Shown in pieces: positions 39,093 to 51,594 of a DNA stretch of 64,000 nucleotides. Below the pieces are notes generated by a model. That model saw only the letters and a program-made list of their open reading frames with translations. It was not told where the DNA came from and did no database searches. The position numbers and the translations under genes are program-made. Source of the stretch: Varroa destructor (lineage: Eukaryota > Arthropoda > Arachnida > Mesostigmata > Varroidae); the NCBI RefSeq assembly GCF_002443255.2, contig NW_019211459.1, forward strand, positions 24,299,790 to 24,363,789, written 5' to 3'. Each line of letters begins with the position of its first letter. The first letter of the stretch is position 1.

Positions 39093-40788
39093 CGTAAGGG
39101 ATTTTCGTTATAAGTGAAGGCTTGTATTAACACAATTAAGTTACCAAATGATATCATTCGTTCGAGTACGGTCGGAGCTTCAATAAATGCAAATGTGTTC
39201 GACACATTGTGCTATTATGAATTTTCTAATGATGAAGTTAGCCTACTGTGAATGAATGAATCTTTTGAATAATTTTGTGAAATGTATCTAGACTAAAAGG
39301 GATTTATCTTCTGTCAGATAGGTATCAAAGTTCTCTATGGGCATTGGTACGCACGTCGGGAATAGCTTCCATGGCCAATCTTCGTGTGAACGTCAAACAT
39401 CATCTGTCTATAAATAATCTAACGTGCCATCGGACAATAGTAAAAAGAACACCGTCGGATGCTATATGGTAATTTTGGATTTATTCATGGATGGTACTCG
39501 TACGTCTTCCCGATGGTGGTTTTATCGCGATTAATAACTAACATCATTGTGCATGAAGAAGACCCAATGTTCCGCTTTTGTTGGAAAAGAATAAACGCAA
39601 CCAGGTCAAGGAATGAGACAAATCGAGTTAATGAAGCATCTGTCTATTCAAGTTTAATCTTCTTGTGGGGTGCTGACACCCCCCCCCCCCCTTAAGTTAC
39701 ATAAAAAAGCTTTTGTAATCGATAACACACCATTAGTGCTGTCTTTTCTTTGTGTATAACAAGAAATGTGGTTTACTGCAGGCGGCTATGACAGCATAAT
39801 GGAAGTGGCCAAAACATTTATAGGAAATCTATTTGTATTTGTTAGCTAAGTAGCCGCATGTATCTGCTACAAGAATTAGCGCTATTGTGGAGATGGCCTA
39901 TGGTGAACGACCAAATAACTATGCGTTTTTGGCCTGCTTTGAATTCGCCGGTGGCAGAAAAGAGAAATGATACCAATCACAAGTAGTATGTGCAGAAAAC
40001 TACACCGCACTAAGTTATCCCGAACAAACGTTACGTGTAAGTAATCTAAACAGCTTTCCGCATATCTAAACCCAGTTATTTCCCTTACTTTTCAAAATAG
40101 AAGTTTTTGAACGGATGGAATTAGCTCAACAGAACACGTGTTTGCAGCAAATTATCGGTTGGCTATATAAGCAAGGGTAACGAGTGACCTGGCACAAGCT
40201 ATAGAAGCCGTACGACATCATCGCTAGAAGCCAGACAACTCTCAACTAATCCCTTACGTGCATTCAGTTTCCAGAAGATATTAAACATTGAATATCCTGC
40301 GGCGATCACGCGTAAAGTGTGCTTCTCACCTTTTGATTCTAAAAAAAACCTGCTCAGACGCTTGTAGTCTTTTCATCGGATGTGTCGATTTAAGTCATCG
40401 ACCCTAAGCTTTTGCCTTCTTGTACTGCGCGTCTTAATTATCTGCAGCGTAAATACGGTTCTACGAAAGATCTGAAAATTTGTATTGTTTTACCTACGTT
40501 TAATATGGACAATGCATGTGAAGTCTAGATTACAGAATTACTACATTTTTATCTTCTTATTATTATAGTATGTTCCTTCAGCCGAGTGCCGAACACTGTC
40601 TTGTTAGGCCTCATTGAACCCAAGTCCACATGGGGCCGCTAGTTAGCTTAACGCCATTATTTGGACGACACGCTGTGGTTGGATTTCAGGTTTCGCGGGT
40701 CTCTGGAACGGACCGCCAACCATCTGACCTTTATCTAAGGCAGTAGCACCCGATGTAAGACCGCTAACCGAACCAGTTGGTTTTTTTT

Positions 40789-41901
40789 TTATAGTTTGGA
40801 CTGCTGATCATGTTGCTGCTGTGGTGTCTCTGAACGCGATAGTTGCATAGGCGAAACTGGGCGAGCTCTGGGAAGGCGTCGTATCCCGGATCGGAAAAAG
40901 CCTAAATGACAGTCGAATCCAGGCGCACAGCCTGGACATTCACCTATCAAGCAACGAGAAAGCTAGTAAACATAGTTTAAACACTCCTTAGAATGCACGC
41001 TAATAACTAAGGTCATCATAATCATATTATTGGAATAGATTTGAAGGTGCAACACAGACGTTCATTAACTTTTGAAAATAACATGAGCTTAAAAACAATA
41101 TCAAGCCATTTCGCAAATTTACAAAACATCCGAATCAAAATGTGCGATTGTGATCTAACACTGTTAAAAGACCATAATAACACGAGGGACTCATGTGTCG
41201 AAAGCCCTCGGGGGCTATCTGTAAAAGTCAGCCGACTGATTAACCTTCGTTTACAAATTACGACCATTTGCTCATTATTAACCATTAATGCGGGCTTGCA
41301 GTTGCTAATATGTTAGTAAAATACATTGTTACTACGATCCGTTGCGGGTTAGAGAAGTTGTTTTCGCTCACCAGCTAATCCACCGAGAAAACTTGGAACG
41401 TAGCATGGCTCAGGACAGATTATGCAGGGCGGACAAACACAAATAGGACATGCGTTCGTGTCCCTTGCCAGGTCGCAATGCAGCGGGCATGTCTGTTGTA
41501 AAATAAATGCATTCGATGAACAACCGAGGCCGCCTAGAAACGACAGAGTATCGAGGTAGGATTCCTGACGGAAGATTTTGTACTTCCTAACTAATCTTCG
41601 TATAAAATAAATATATTGCTTATAAAACGTCATCTTAATTATGTTCTAGTCTATACGACTCAACATCTGCACAAAGGTTTTCATTATACTTGTTAAGTAA
41701 TCGCATGTTATTGAATTAATTCACTTTAATTTTATACAGCATGGTCTCGAAGTTTATCTTTGCCTCCTTTGCTCAATAGTTTACTGCTATTGTTGTCAAT
41801 GCGAGACTATGTTTTAAGCAACACTTACCTAAAAGTCCCTGAGCTTTTGAAAGGTGGAAAAAGCTCGTGCAGCCGATCGCGATGATCAACTCAGTTTTCA
41901 T
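40789..41901 (-). CDS. Small secreted Cys-rich protein with antistasin-like motif, 3 exons
   Basis: On the minus strand the exons are 41901-41829, 41533-41372 and 40943-40789. They join in frame to 129 residues ending in TAA. Donors are GTAAGT and GTGAGC, acceptors end in TAG, and both introns interrupt codons after the first base. Exon 1 encodes a signal peptide (MKTELIIAIG, then a hydrophobic stretch to KAQG). Exon 2 encodes GGLGC and then TCPLHC..., D-T-N-A-C-P-I-C-V-C, PPCIICPEPC. The C-x3-C...D-x3-C-x2-C-x-C pattern is that of antistasin-type inhibitor modules, known from serine protease inhibitors of leeches and arthropods. Exon 3 begins GECPGCAPGFDC and ends in a basic, Gln-rich tail. 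The first Cys pair is closer together than in typical antistasin, so inhibitor function is an inference. It could be another Cys-rich secreted family. No clear AATAAA follows; a GATAAA variant (minus) lies near 40730-40735. Confidence 0.75.
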
Positions 41902-43772
41902 GGCTGGTCCGATGCGGAATCCTGCTGATATCTGAATGGTACACTGAGCTGTCAACTCTGCCAAGAGACGGCGTCTCTCGATAAGTTTGCCTCGCTTATC
42001 AAATAGTCAGCGCATTGCAAAGATGTACCTAAACATATTCCTCTCAATTTCAATATGGCAGTAAGAAATCTAATACTTGGATTCGTTTGTATAAACAGCT
42101 CACAATTAAATAGGCTCACAGATCTGATGCCCTAAGGTATATTTAGGTAAAGTTAATGCGTATATTTAGTAAGCGTTGTATGCTGTCGCATGGATTGCGT
42201 CCTGTTACGAGTTAGGCCTGGACAAACGGACGCACATACGTCCGGGAACTGCAATAGAGTTCAGTTTTGTTCAGATAAAATTAGTAATACTCTAGGATTA
42301 GCACGACCGTTGCTCCATGGAACTCGACAGTTAATGCTAGCTATATAGTTCAATATAATACACAAAGTAGTTCTCTTTTTTTTTGCCTTAAACCTTGAAA
42401 CGGTTGACCTTGCTCTCTGTATATTACATCATGTCACCCCGACCATTTTTCGGAAATTCCCTAAGCGAGGGCCAACAGCATAACTCGGCTCGTTTTAGCT
42501 CCCCGTCGAAATCCGTAAAGAACGGATAGACGTACGTAGCTATCTATTGTTAGCGATCGTATCTGTGGGTCTTGCTCAAAATGAGTTGGGCTGTTTCTCC
42601 TATAAAGTGACACTGCTACAGTAACTACCGGTCAGTGCTAAAATAAATGGCGTCTAATTTGGTTTCCTACAGCGATTCAGCTAATCGAGCCGATTTCAAT
42701 ATCGCATCGCCCGTCCAGTTCCGATTACTGCGGCCAATGAGTTTATCCATTTACCGCGCCCCATCGCGAGCGTACACACACGAGCTCCCTCTCTCCCATT
42801 ACAACAGGGCGCGAGCTATCGGCAACACTGCAAATGCGATCTGTCAAGAAGAATAAGCATAGCACTGCTGAGCTACATCTCGAGGCGACAAGTTAACGAC
42901 ATTACCCAAGCCAGAGCTTCTTCGACAATAAAGAGAAAGGGTGTCGCGGGCAGTATAGGATCGCCCCATAGTTTGTTGCAGTAACAAAACAAACAAGCTA
43001 ACGAAACTACGCAAGTGACTAGAGTGAAGTCGGGACGTTGTGGAGTAGCAAAGAAATTTCGGTGTTTCTGGCAGGTCAGTCACAGAAATAGCCGATCGTT
43101 TAGTGCCGGCACTTGGCCCTTCCTACGTGCCTCTCTCTCCTGCAAACAGCAGAGAAACGTTACAAGGTTGGGTGCTGATTTAGGACCACCTTCTTTACCA
43201 AAACGAATCGCGGTTGACTAACGGGCGGGCGGGAGAAAGTTTGTCGATGTGCCGAAAAGACAAAAGCCACCGGATAATAGCTTACACATCGAGATATTCC
43301 TCTTAGACTAAGTGACAGGTTTGATGGCCTTGTGCCTGCTTAAAGCTGCCAGTTACCTTTCAAGAAATTAGAACCTAAGGTGCGCTGAACCACACCGAAG
43401 TCTAGATCGAAGTTGTTCATGCAACTATTACTTAACTTCATATCTGAAGACATTTCCCCATTGCCAACTCATCGACTTCCTGTTGACGCCGGCGTAGCTT
43501 AGAGAAGACAGCAATGGTATTCATTTGGCTATCGATGTAGTTAAATATCTTCTTGCATCGACTTAACAGCGAAATTAATACGTCAATATTTCATGTGAAC
43601 AAAGAGAAGCTATACTAGTTAGCTATCTCGTGATCGAGTGAACCCTGGAGCATTCGGTGTGTGTTGTTCTCTTGTGATAGAGTCTTTTCGGGCCCTCCAA
43701 GGGTGTTAAAAGGCGAGCTGTTTCACTGAGCATCGGTGATTTCTTACAACTAAAAAACAAAGAAGTACCACG
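41902..43772. promoter_or_regulatory. Shared upstream region of two divergent genes
   Basis: About 1.9 kb separate the start codons of the minus-strand Cys-rich secreted protein and the plus-strand cornichon gene. The segment should hold both promoters and 5' UTRs. The half nearer cornichon (42.4-43.8 kb) looks richer in GC and CpG than the surroundings. I see no secure TATA box or initiator, and the open frames within look like chance. Confidence 0.5.
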
Positions 43773-46700
43773 ATGTTGTTTGCCGCCATAGTTTACGGTG
43801 TCGGAATGATCTTCACTGGCATCCTGATGTTCGGGGCCGTTTATCACGTGAGTCAAATTTTGGGGAAGTTAGACATTCTTACGGTTGGATGCGGCGGTAT
43901 ATCAAAATGCATTAAATCAGCTTCCCATTGAAGCTTATGAGATAGTACGGCAAGTGTGTTCTTCATATAGAGATAATTCTCCATTGTCTTTGACCCGGAC
44001 ATATTTTAAATGTTAATTTTGTCAGCACATTTAGCCAAATAACGTATACGCTAATCGATTGATGTTATGTTTCTTTTACCATTTCAAAAAATATTTTATT
44101 GGATGGAACGTTAGTCGAATCACACCGATCGCTTGCTAATGGGCAACGCTTCATTAACTTTTTTGATTGAACAAAATTATGATAAATCATATTTTGTTTT
44201 TATACCTGACGCTGTGGTAGGATAGTTTGTACTAGGTAACTTTATCTGGTATCATTTTGAACTGCTTTTAAAAAGTACGTTTAACGGGTTCGATGTCAAT
44301 CAGGTTCTTATCACCGCCAATCCTCTGAACAGCCGAGTGATCGTTAATTCACATAATAAGAGCGCGCTCACCCAAAATAGCAGATTAATGTTTGACTTTC
44401 TTTTCGACGTGCATAGTTAAATATATATATATGGCTATCATTTTACGCCCATTAAGTAACAAAATTTAGGACTCATATGAATGCAAAACTATGGCATGTG
44501 TACTTGTTTGCCTGTTCTCCTTTGTCATTTCCATTTTTCTTCTAATTTCTCTTTTTCAGATAATTGCTATCGATGATTTGAGATCAAGTCAAACTAGTCC
44601 AATTGAGCAATGTCGGCACCTCAATTCAGTAAGTAAATTATTACTTTTCGACAATATGTCATATTCAAATGCGACGTAATAGTTGCTTATGCGTTATGTC
44701 TGAAGGTTTTTTCTTATATATATATATATATATCATTTGTCTAAGCATAGGCAGTAACTGAACGGTGAGACAATATTCGCTCACAGCTGGTCGGAGAGTT
44801 CCGAGTTAATACCGATGCTAACTATACATGCATTTTAGAATGAATGAAAAGCAGGAAGTTTTCTTTTTTCATCGACAAGCAGATGTAGTCTTTTTCCTCA
44901 ATAGATAATCGCACATTATTTAGAATAAAGTATTTATGCCACTTACTCGATATAAAACAGTTTATCTTTTGATCATTCCCTGGTGTGACTATTAGTTATC
45001 AACGACCGAGATGCCACCATAGATCCCTTCGAAAAAAAAAACAATTTATTGAAAATAATCAAATTTATTTTGGTGTTGCCGCGAATATAATCCAGGGAAG
45101 CTGCGTACTCTAAAGCAGAGGTGTATCATTGACCAAGTCAAAATATAAGCAAATGAAACGCTATGCGCACCTGATTTAACGATAGTGATTCATAGGACAA
45201 ACGGTTCCATCAGAAGTTTTTTACTCTGACAAAGCTTATTCGGCGACATGGCAGGTTGGACAGCATGTGAGTTAAGAAAAATCCACTTCTTCGATAACAA
45301 CGGCTCCGTATATGAAACTCTCTATTAACTGAAATCGAATAGCGCTTGAATTACAGCTTTAATTATATACTTACAGTGATGTCATACAAAAAGCTAAATA
45401 TTTAGCCTCTTATGAGCTTTACGTCCGGCATTACCGTTAGACATTGCTTTGGGAGGCCGGTTCCCAACGTAAAATGTGTGTCTACATTTGGTTTCGAACA
45501 AAGATTATCACGTGGCGCTAAGTTTAATAGGCAATTCACGGGGAGATAAGTCGTGACTAGGGCTATCCAGCCTTTGTGGGACCGCAGAGATCTTCCACGA
45601 CTTTGCGCGTCACCGTTCAAAAGGTGCCTGTGCCTGTAATCTCCTGATCGCTTGTGTATCAGGCGTGAATATTTGAGTTAATACCAATCGAATGCCTGGC
45701 AAGTGATACACTTGAAGGGCTGGGATTGATCGATGTGTGGCTTTCTTTTGTCCGAATAAATTTTCAAAAAGAAGTTTTTAAAGTCTGCAAGACTAAGTGG
45801 AGACCCGCTTTTTCGATGCGAACTGAAAGATGCTAGATGCAGATCTAGAGCAGAAGTAAAAAATAAACTTAATGCCGTTCAATCTTTGGAATTAACCTTT
45901 GAATCTAATTATAAATCTCGTAGTTTTGATAGCATTTCTAGGTGCAAGATCAAACACTGATTGGATACATAAATGGTTGCGGTTTAGAGGTTACGCCGTA
46001 TCATGGAGTATCAAAAGCCGCTGCCCCTTACCTTAATTTCGTTTCAATCCTGTAATATGAAGGTCGTCGCTTGTCACGCTGCTTTCAGATCGCTTGGGAT
46101 CTTTACATCTGACTGGATTTGCCTTCCTTCGCTTTAGTTCGTTATGTACCTGATTATCTGATATATCGTTAATATTAATCAAGCACATCTAACTTTACTG
46201 TGAATGGTGGTAACTAAACGCACATTAAACAACCGTTTTCTTCGTTCTCCCAGCGAATGTTCCTGTTATATTGATATCATAAATCTGATTTTCCTTTTTC
46301 AGCTAATTCTTCCTGAATATTTAATCCACGGAATTTTTTCCGTTCTATTTTTATTGGCTGGCGAATTTCTCACAGTTCTCATCAACCTTCCATTGGACGC
46401 CTTTCATATTATGAAATACATGAACAGGTTAGTGACTCCAGTCGGTCGTAATCGATTTAAGTTAACGAATCGAAAGCAAACGAATAAAAGACATACTCGT
46501 TCATAAACCGTGTTTTATTAAAATGCTGGGTCCGCATGGCATATTCCCGATTAGGACTTGGGCATTAGGTCAAAGGCAAAAGTCTATGAATTATTTTAGG
46601 AGCTGTGCCTACTGAATGGACTAGGCTATCGTCAAATTGTGTTTAACAATCGTCTAACTTCGTAACTAGTATATTGTCTATGATGTAATTGGCGGATTTT

Positions 46701-49700
46701 TTCTCAGGCCGGTCATGTCAGGGCCTGGAATCTATGATCCAACGACCATTATGAATGCGAACGTTCGGGATCAGGCTTACAAGGAGGGTTGGTGCAAAAT
46801 GGCCTTTTATTTACTCTCATTCTTCTACTATCTGTATGGGTAAGTGAATCGGTAGCACATAACATTATTAATATGATATGCTTAATTAAATTCGGGGCTG
46901 CCAGGAAACTTGGATAGCATTGACGTTGAATAACGTTACGAAATAGACTCGTTTTGGTTGGTGACTGAATTCAACTGCCCCTAACGGATGTTCATATACA
47001 TTTGGTCCAGCCAAGCTCAGCCGACCAATAGCTAAAACACATAGAAAAACGTCCATATTCATTAATAGTTTATCTGGTACGACTAGCATATCTAGCTTCT
47101 CACTTAATTTGTAGATTTTAGAGCACAGTAATTTACTTTATTAACAAATTTACAATTACAAGACCGCATCAGTTAACGTGTATCCAACTAAGTTAGGATC
47201 AGACGCTTCCTCGCTCCATATGCAAACCAATCGCAGAGTAATTTTATAATTATTTCAAAAAAAAAAACTATGGCTTGCTGACAAATCTGTTATCTTCTCG
47301 AGTTCAATCAGTGGTATAGATTTCAAAAAAGGTCTGTAGAATAAACGATTAGAGATTAATCTCAACATAGACGGATTATCCAGTGTAATTAGAGTTGACA
47401 TATCCCCGCACCCCACTCCTCCGAACCGCAACGTATCAGTAATCTCTCCATTAAATCAACTTTCCGCATTGTGGGAGAGAGGGCAATTCAGGAATAGCGC
47501 TGTGGGAAAAAGAGCTCTGAGGAATATCACGTAGAAGCATTGGACGATTATTAATGTGTGCTCTCCTCTACCTTTGTTTGTCCTACCGTTGTTTGACCTT
47601 TCCACTAAATGTGAGCCTGCGACTGTATTCGATAAAGAATTGCTCTGTTAGATTGATCTTTTTCATGAGGCCCCCTTTTATTTCACGTCATTAGAGCGGT
47701 TTCAGCTGCTCAGGCGAACAAGTTTTCTTGCCCCAGTCACAATTCTACGTATTTCTCGAATTTATAAGCGAATTGCACATTCTGTAATATTAAAAAGGAT
47801 CAGTTTATCCATTGGAAACGAATAGCGGCTTTTATTTTTTATTTTTTTTTTAGCGGAATTAACTGCTAGTCTAGCATTAAAAGGTTCTTTCAGTTCGCTT
47901 CGCTACAAGGCGATTGTGGTCCGTTTCGTCCGGCTCACCAAAATTTATCTTGACTTCCGACTCAAAAAAAAGATAATTTTTATGGCAAAAGACGGCATTT
48001 TCAAAGCCTATGAGTTATCTAGTACCGAGTTTGAAGAAGCCGCTAAAACAACCCCGTAAAAATGTGGCGTAAACGACCAAACTCTGTAGCAAAGACTGCT
48101 ATTCCAAAAGAGCTTGCTACACACAAACGTGCCATTATCTACCTAAAGAACGCATTTTAGTAGGATTTTCGAATTTGACAAAGGACTTCAGTCAGTGAAG
48201 ATGCTTGTTAACTGAGCCACCCCAGGCTCGTTTGCTATCAGGTCTTCATGGTAAGCGAAAAATCTTTCATGAATTACTTCCATTGTTTTGTGATAACTGC
48301 GAAATGTCGATGTCCCACACACACTATTTCCTCATGCAACGTAGCAATCTTTGCAGTCCAAACTCAACGTGAAAGAAATTCCGACTCGAAAGAACAGTGA
48401 CAACCCACCTGAAAACAAAGAAAAGAGCTTTGACAGGGAAAAGAGGAACGGGAGGCCATTTGTATAGAATAATTAGCAAATAAAAATCATTAAAAAGACG
48501 AAGTAATACTTTCCCAACAACCTAATAAAAACCTGTAGCTCACTGCAAGATGTGTTATCGCTGTCATTGTCGTCGTCATCTTACAGAAGTATATTCACAG
48601 CCTTTGGTTGTTTGCGATCACTGTTTATTATATTTGTTTCCGTATAGTAAATACTGTGTTTAGACAGAAAGCTCGAAAATATATGAAATGGCTCTAGATT
48701 AGCCTTAGCGCGTGGATCGATTTCTCAAACATGGCTTCCAATAAGAAATTTTGGAAATGCAGGGTTTGAATCTTTGAGGAGATCGTTTCTAGTTGCGAGC
48801 AACGAATGCTCTATGATGAATCTCGTCATTTAGCTGGCTGTTTTTTTTTTAATATCATAAAAAACACACGCTATACAGTTGCAGCTTCGTGCATACGATA
48901 AGATATCCACTTTGCTTTTCTGATTGCAAGGCGAATATATCCGATGCTTGCATTGAAAACGTGTGAATACTTTGCTTATCATTGAATTTAGATGTTCAGA
49001 GTAGCGACTAAGTTGCGAAATTTCGTCATGACTTTATAGCGCGTAGAACTGAAATTGAAAATGTTTCTTTCAAAAATGATTATAATCACCTGAAGAGGTG
49101 TAGGACTAAAGGAATTTTTATCCTTGAAAACCTTACTGAGATAACATTCTGTCGAGCATAATGTAGTTTATTTTATTTCGCAGCCCATTAGGCTTTCTCA
49201 TGGGGCTGGGCCACACTACAGTGAACACCGAACTTTTTTTTTAACATTTTCGAAGTAATTGTCAGCCTTATTCAAGGGACTTAATCTCGTGGTTGATTTG
49301 TAAAAACGTATTAATACGATTAGTAATTAGCAAGATCACAATGCCTCTGATATCCAAACCCGATACTGGGCATGATTCAAGTGCCTCTGTAAATTCGACC
49401 GTAATATAAGCCAGTATCAAGACAGTATAGAGACACCAACGATAACAAAAGCATTCGACTCCGAACCTCTAGTGAGGCTTTCTACAGCTCATAAATTGTG
49501 CTTACAATATTGATGCCGATAGACCCTCGACATTTTCGGTGTCGTGTGCTGATTGCACCTTGGAAATGGTCCGAACAGAAAAAAACCGTTTTTTATTATC
49601 GGAACAAGAAGAAAATCTACATCTTTCAGCGGCAATAAATAACAGTATCACTCGTTATCGTACAAAAGTTTACTGCAAACAATCGAAGCACCGCTTACTG

Positions 49701-49887
49701 TTAGCTCTTCTCCAGGTGAAATATAAAATTTAGTAAATTTCTACAGGAAAATGTAAAATTAACATAGTACAGCTGGAGACGATGTTTGTGTATTACATAC
49801 AAATTATATGTTGCTTGAGTTATGTACTACGCAATTTACTTTGAAACTTCACTGTATTATTTCAGACTTGTGAGTTCCCTCATGTGA
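43773..49887 (+). CDS. cni: Cornichon family ER cargo receptor, complete, 5 exons
   Basis: Coding exons are 43773-43847, 44560-44628, 46303-46427, 46708-46839 and 49866-49887. They join in frame to 140 residues and a TGA stop. Donors are GTGAGT, GTAAGT, GTTAGT and GTAAGT; each acceptor is a pyrimidine-rich tract ending in CAG. Family hallmarks can be read directly: a hydrophobic first segment ending in YH (exon 1), IIAIDDLRSS...SPIEQCRHLN (exon 2), LILPEYLIH (exon 3), RPVMSGPGIYDPTTIMN and KEGWCKMAFYLLSFFYYLYG (exon 4). The tiny last exon adds LVSSLM, which aligns residue for residue with the usual cornichon tail. Cornichons are small three-helix membrane proteins that recruit cargo, such as TGF-alpha-like ligands, into COPII vesicles at the ER. 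Length fits the family (about 140-160). The sequence is closer to the fly cni/CNIH1 type than to CNIH4. The start is the only ATG giving the expected N-terminus. The last intron is about 3 kb. Confidence 0.95.
44715..44733. repeat. Short (TA)n tract in cornichon intron 2
   Basis: TA dinucleotide run inside the second cornichon intron, about 90 bases after the exon 2 donor. Confidence 0.9.
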
Positions 49888-49918
49888 AGCAGATGATGGG
49901 AGGATACTATAAGGGCAC

Positions 49919-49924
49919 AATAAA
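49919..49924 (+). terminator. Poly(A) signal of the cornichon gene
   Basis: A canonical AATAAA lies 32 bases after the cornichon stop codon. Its position supports the 22-base last exon as the true 3' end and implies a very short 3' UTR. Confidence 0.7.
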
Positions 49925-50862
49925 GCATTAAGGCGATCTAGCCCTTTTAAAGCAGAAGTTACCTTTCGCCTCCGCTACGCCTGCCTTTTCAACCTTCTCG
50001 ACAAAGGCATAATAATTACACCGTGTACATACAAATATAATGTAAAGAAATAGATATACTATGAATAAGAATTGTTACTTTAACTATATAAGTGTCTTCT
50101 TTTCACACTTGGATACCTTCTGTCGGGTTGTTTTAGATATTAATGTTAATTAACTCTTTTTGCATTGGAATCGATTTGTCTTCAAAATATCAAATACGGA
50201 CGAGTGACCTGCACACCACAGACTACAACTACGCTATTTGTTTAACTTAGTGGTCGATTCACTCGTCCACAATTCCGTATCTATACCCTACTCATCATCT
50301 TATAAAAACAGAAGTTCCGTGTTCCTGAAATACAACGCGATTATAGGTAGAACCTCGGACATTATTGGCCGCACAAGCTATACACACGGTTAATTTCTGA
50401 CTTGTGACATGAGGAGTGCCTCCCATTTTGAGTTGAAAACATCTTTGGTGATACAATAATACTGGAACCTATACTTAAACATAATTTTAATTAACTCTCA
50501 AAAAGCTATCTGTTTTAAACCTTAAGAGTTCACATGCTAAATTCCTGGTGTTGAATTAATTTGGTATTGTTACCCAAGTGTCAAGAAATACATCTCATAT
50601 ACGACAAATAGCCGTATTAGAGCTTCGTTACTCATCCAAAGTGCAGCAAACCAGTTCAATTATTCCAAGGGATTTTCGAATGATCTATGTCAAAGATGGA
50701 AAAAGATCTATACTTCAGTTGCTAACTAAGTTAAATCATTCCCCCATACAGTGGACTTCTAGAAAAAAAAACGGATCGAATTATTTGAAGGGAGTTTACA
50801 CGCTAAGGCATTAATGGTTCAGGCAAAAGGTTTAACTTCTCTAGTAAAGGCTCTAGTCATCG

Positions 50863-50863
<1 letters not shown>

Positions 50864-50890
<27 letters not shown>
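50864..50890. repeat. (TA)n microsatellite
   Basis: TA dinucleotide run downstream of the cornichon gene. Confidence 0.9.
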
Positions 50891-50894
<4 letters not shown>

Positions 50895-51558
50895 TTACAT
50901 ATATGAAATGACCTGACTAACAAGAATGGAAAAAAATGCTAGCAGTCCGACTGTCGGAATTTGAAGGGACTTGAACAAAAGTCTCACGTTGATCCTTGCT
51001 TTATTCATTGGATTCTGTACATGTTCCGGGTGAAAAGTCAGCCATAAGAGAACCTTAAAACTAGAGTAGTGGTTTAATTTTAATCTTACTGAACGTCGGC
51101 CTTGTCTTCTCAGAAAGACAGACCCAATTCTCCTACAAGTCATTATATACTAAATCTTTCCGTTGATGGAAATGATGCTTTGCATGATAATGAGCGATCA
51201 AAAAACTATATATCATGTACATAGAAATTTGATCGATTTTCAAAGGTACAAAATTTTTTTAGAATACACACTTGAAAAAATCTACATGTATCTATAGAAA
51301 AAAGCAACCCAGCAGCATATTTCGAGCCTTCCTTATGTGTCACGTATACGACTTTCTTTTAAACGGTGATGATTAAACGGAGCAGTAATGCCATCATTGC
51401 AAAAAATAAGAAGACAATGAATCCTATTGAGGCTTGTTTGACGTATTCTATGTACCTCTCATAGTAATAACACGTATGTCGTCATAAATATTCATATTCT
51501 GTGGTGTGCAGGTGATTGCTGTTTAGATTGTTAGAACAGTTCTATTCTTTAAAACATT

Positions 51559-51594
51559 GCTTACAGCTTGAAGGTCTACCTTCAAGCTTTAAGC
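51559..51594. repeat. 17-bp hairpin with a 2-base gap
   Basis: Arms 51559-51575 and 51578-51594 (GCTTACAGCTTGAAGGT) pair with one mismatch around only two bases, so it is almost a true palindrome. Confidence 0.9.

Larger units (their letters stand above)
20226..40788. other. Long gene-poor stretch
   Basis: About 20 kb with TA arrays, several hairpins, one SINE-like fragment and a 13-base C run at 39679-39691. Some GC-richer segments with good splice sites occur (about 20.7-21.2, 21.99-22.16, 23.0-23.1 and 30.3-30.8 kb) but none matches a known family. Confidence 0.5.

Noticed and set aside
41022..41316. Opposed 87- and 91-residue frames within intron 2 of the Cys-rich gene
   Set aside because: A possible acceptor here would add a Cys-poor, unrelated tail; the exon at 40789-40943 continues the Cys-rich reading in phase.
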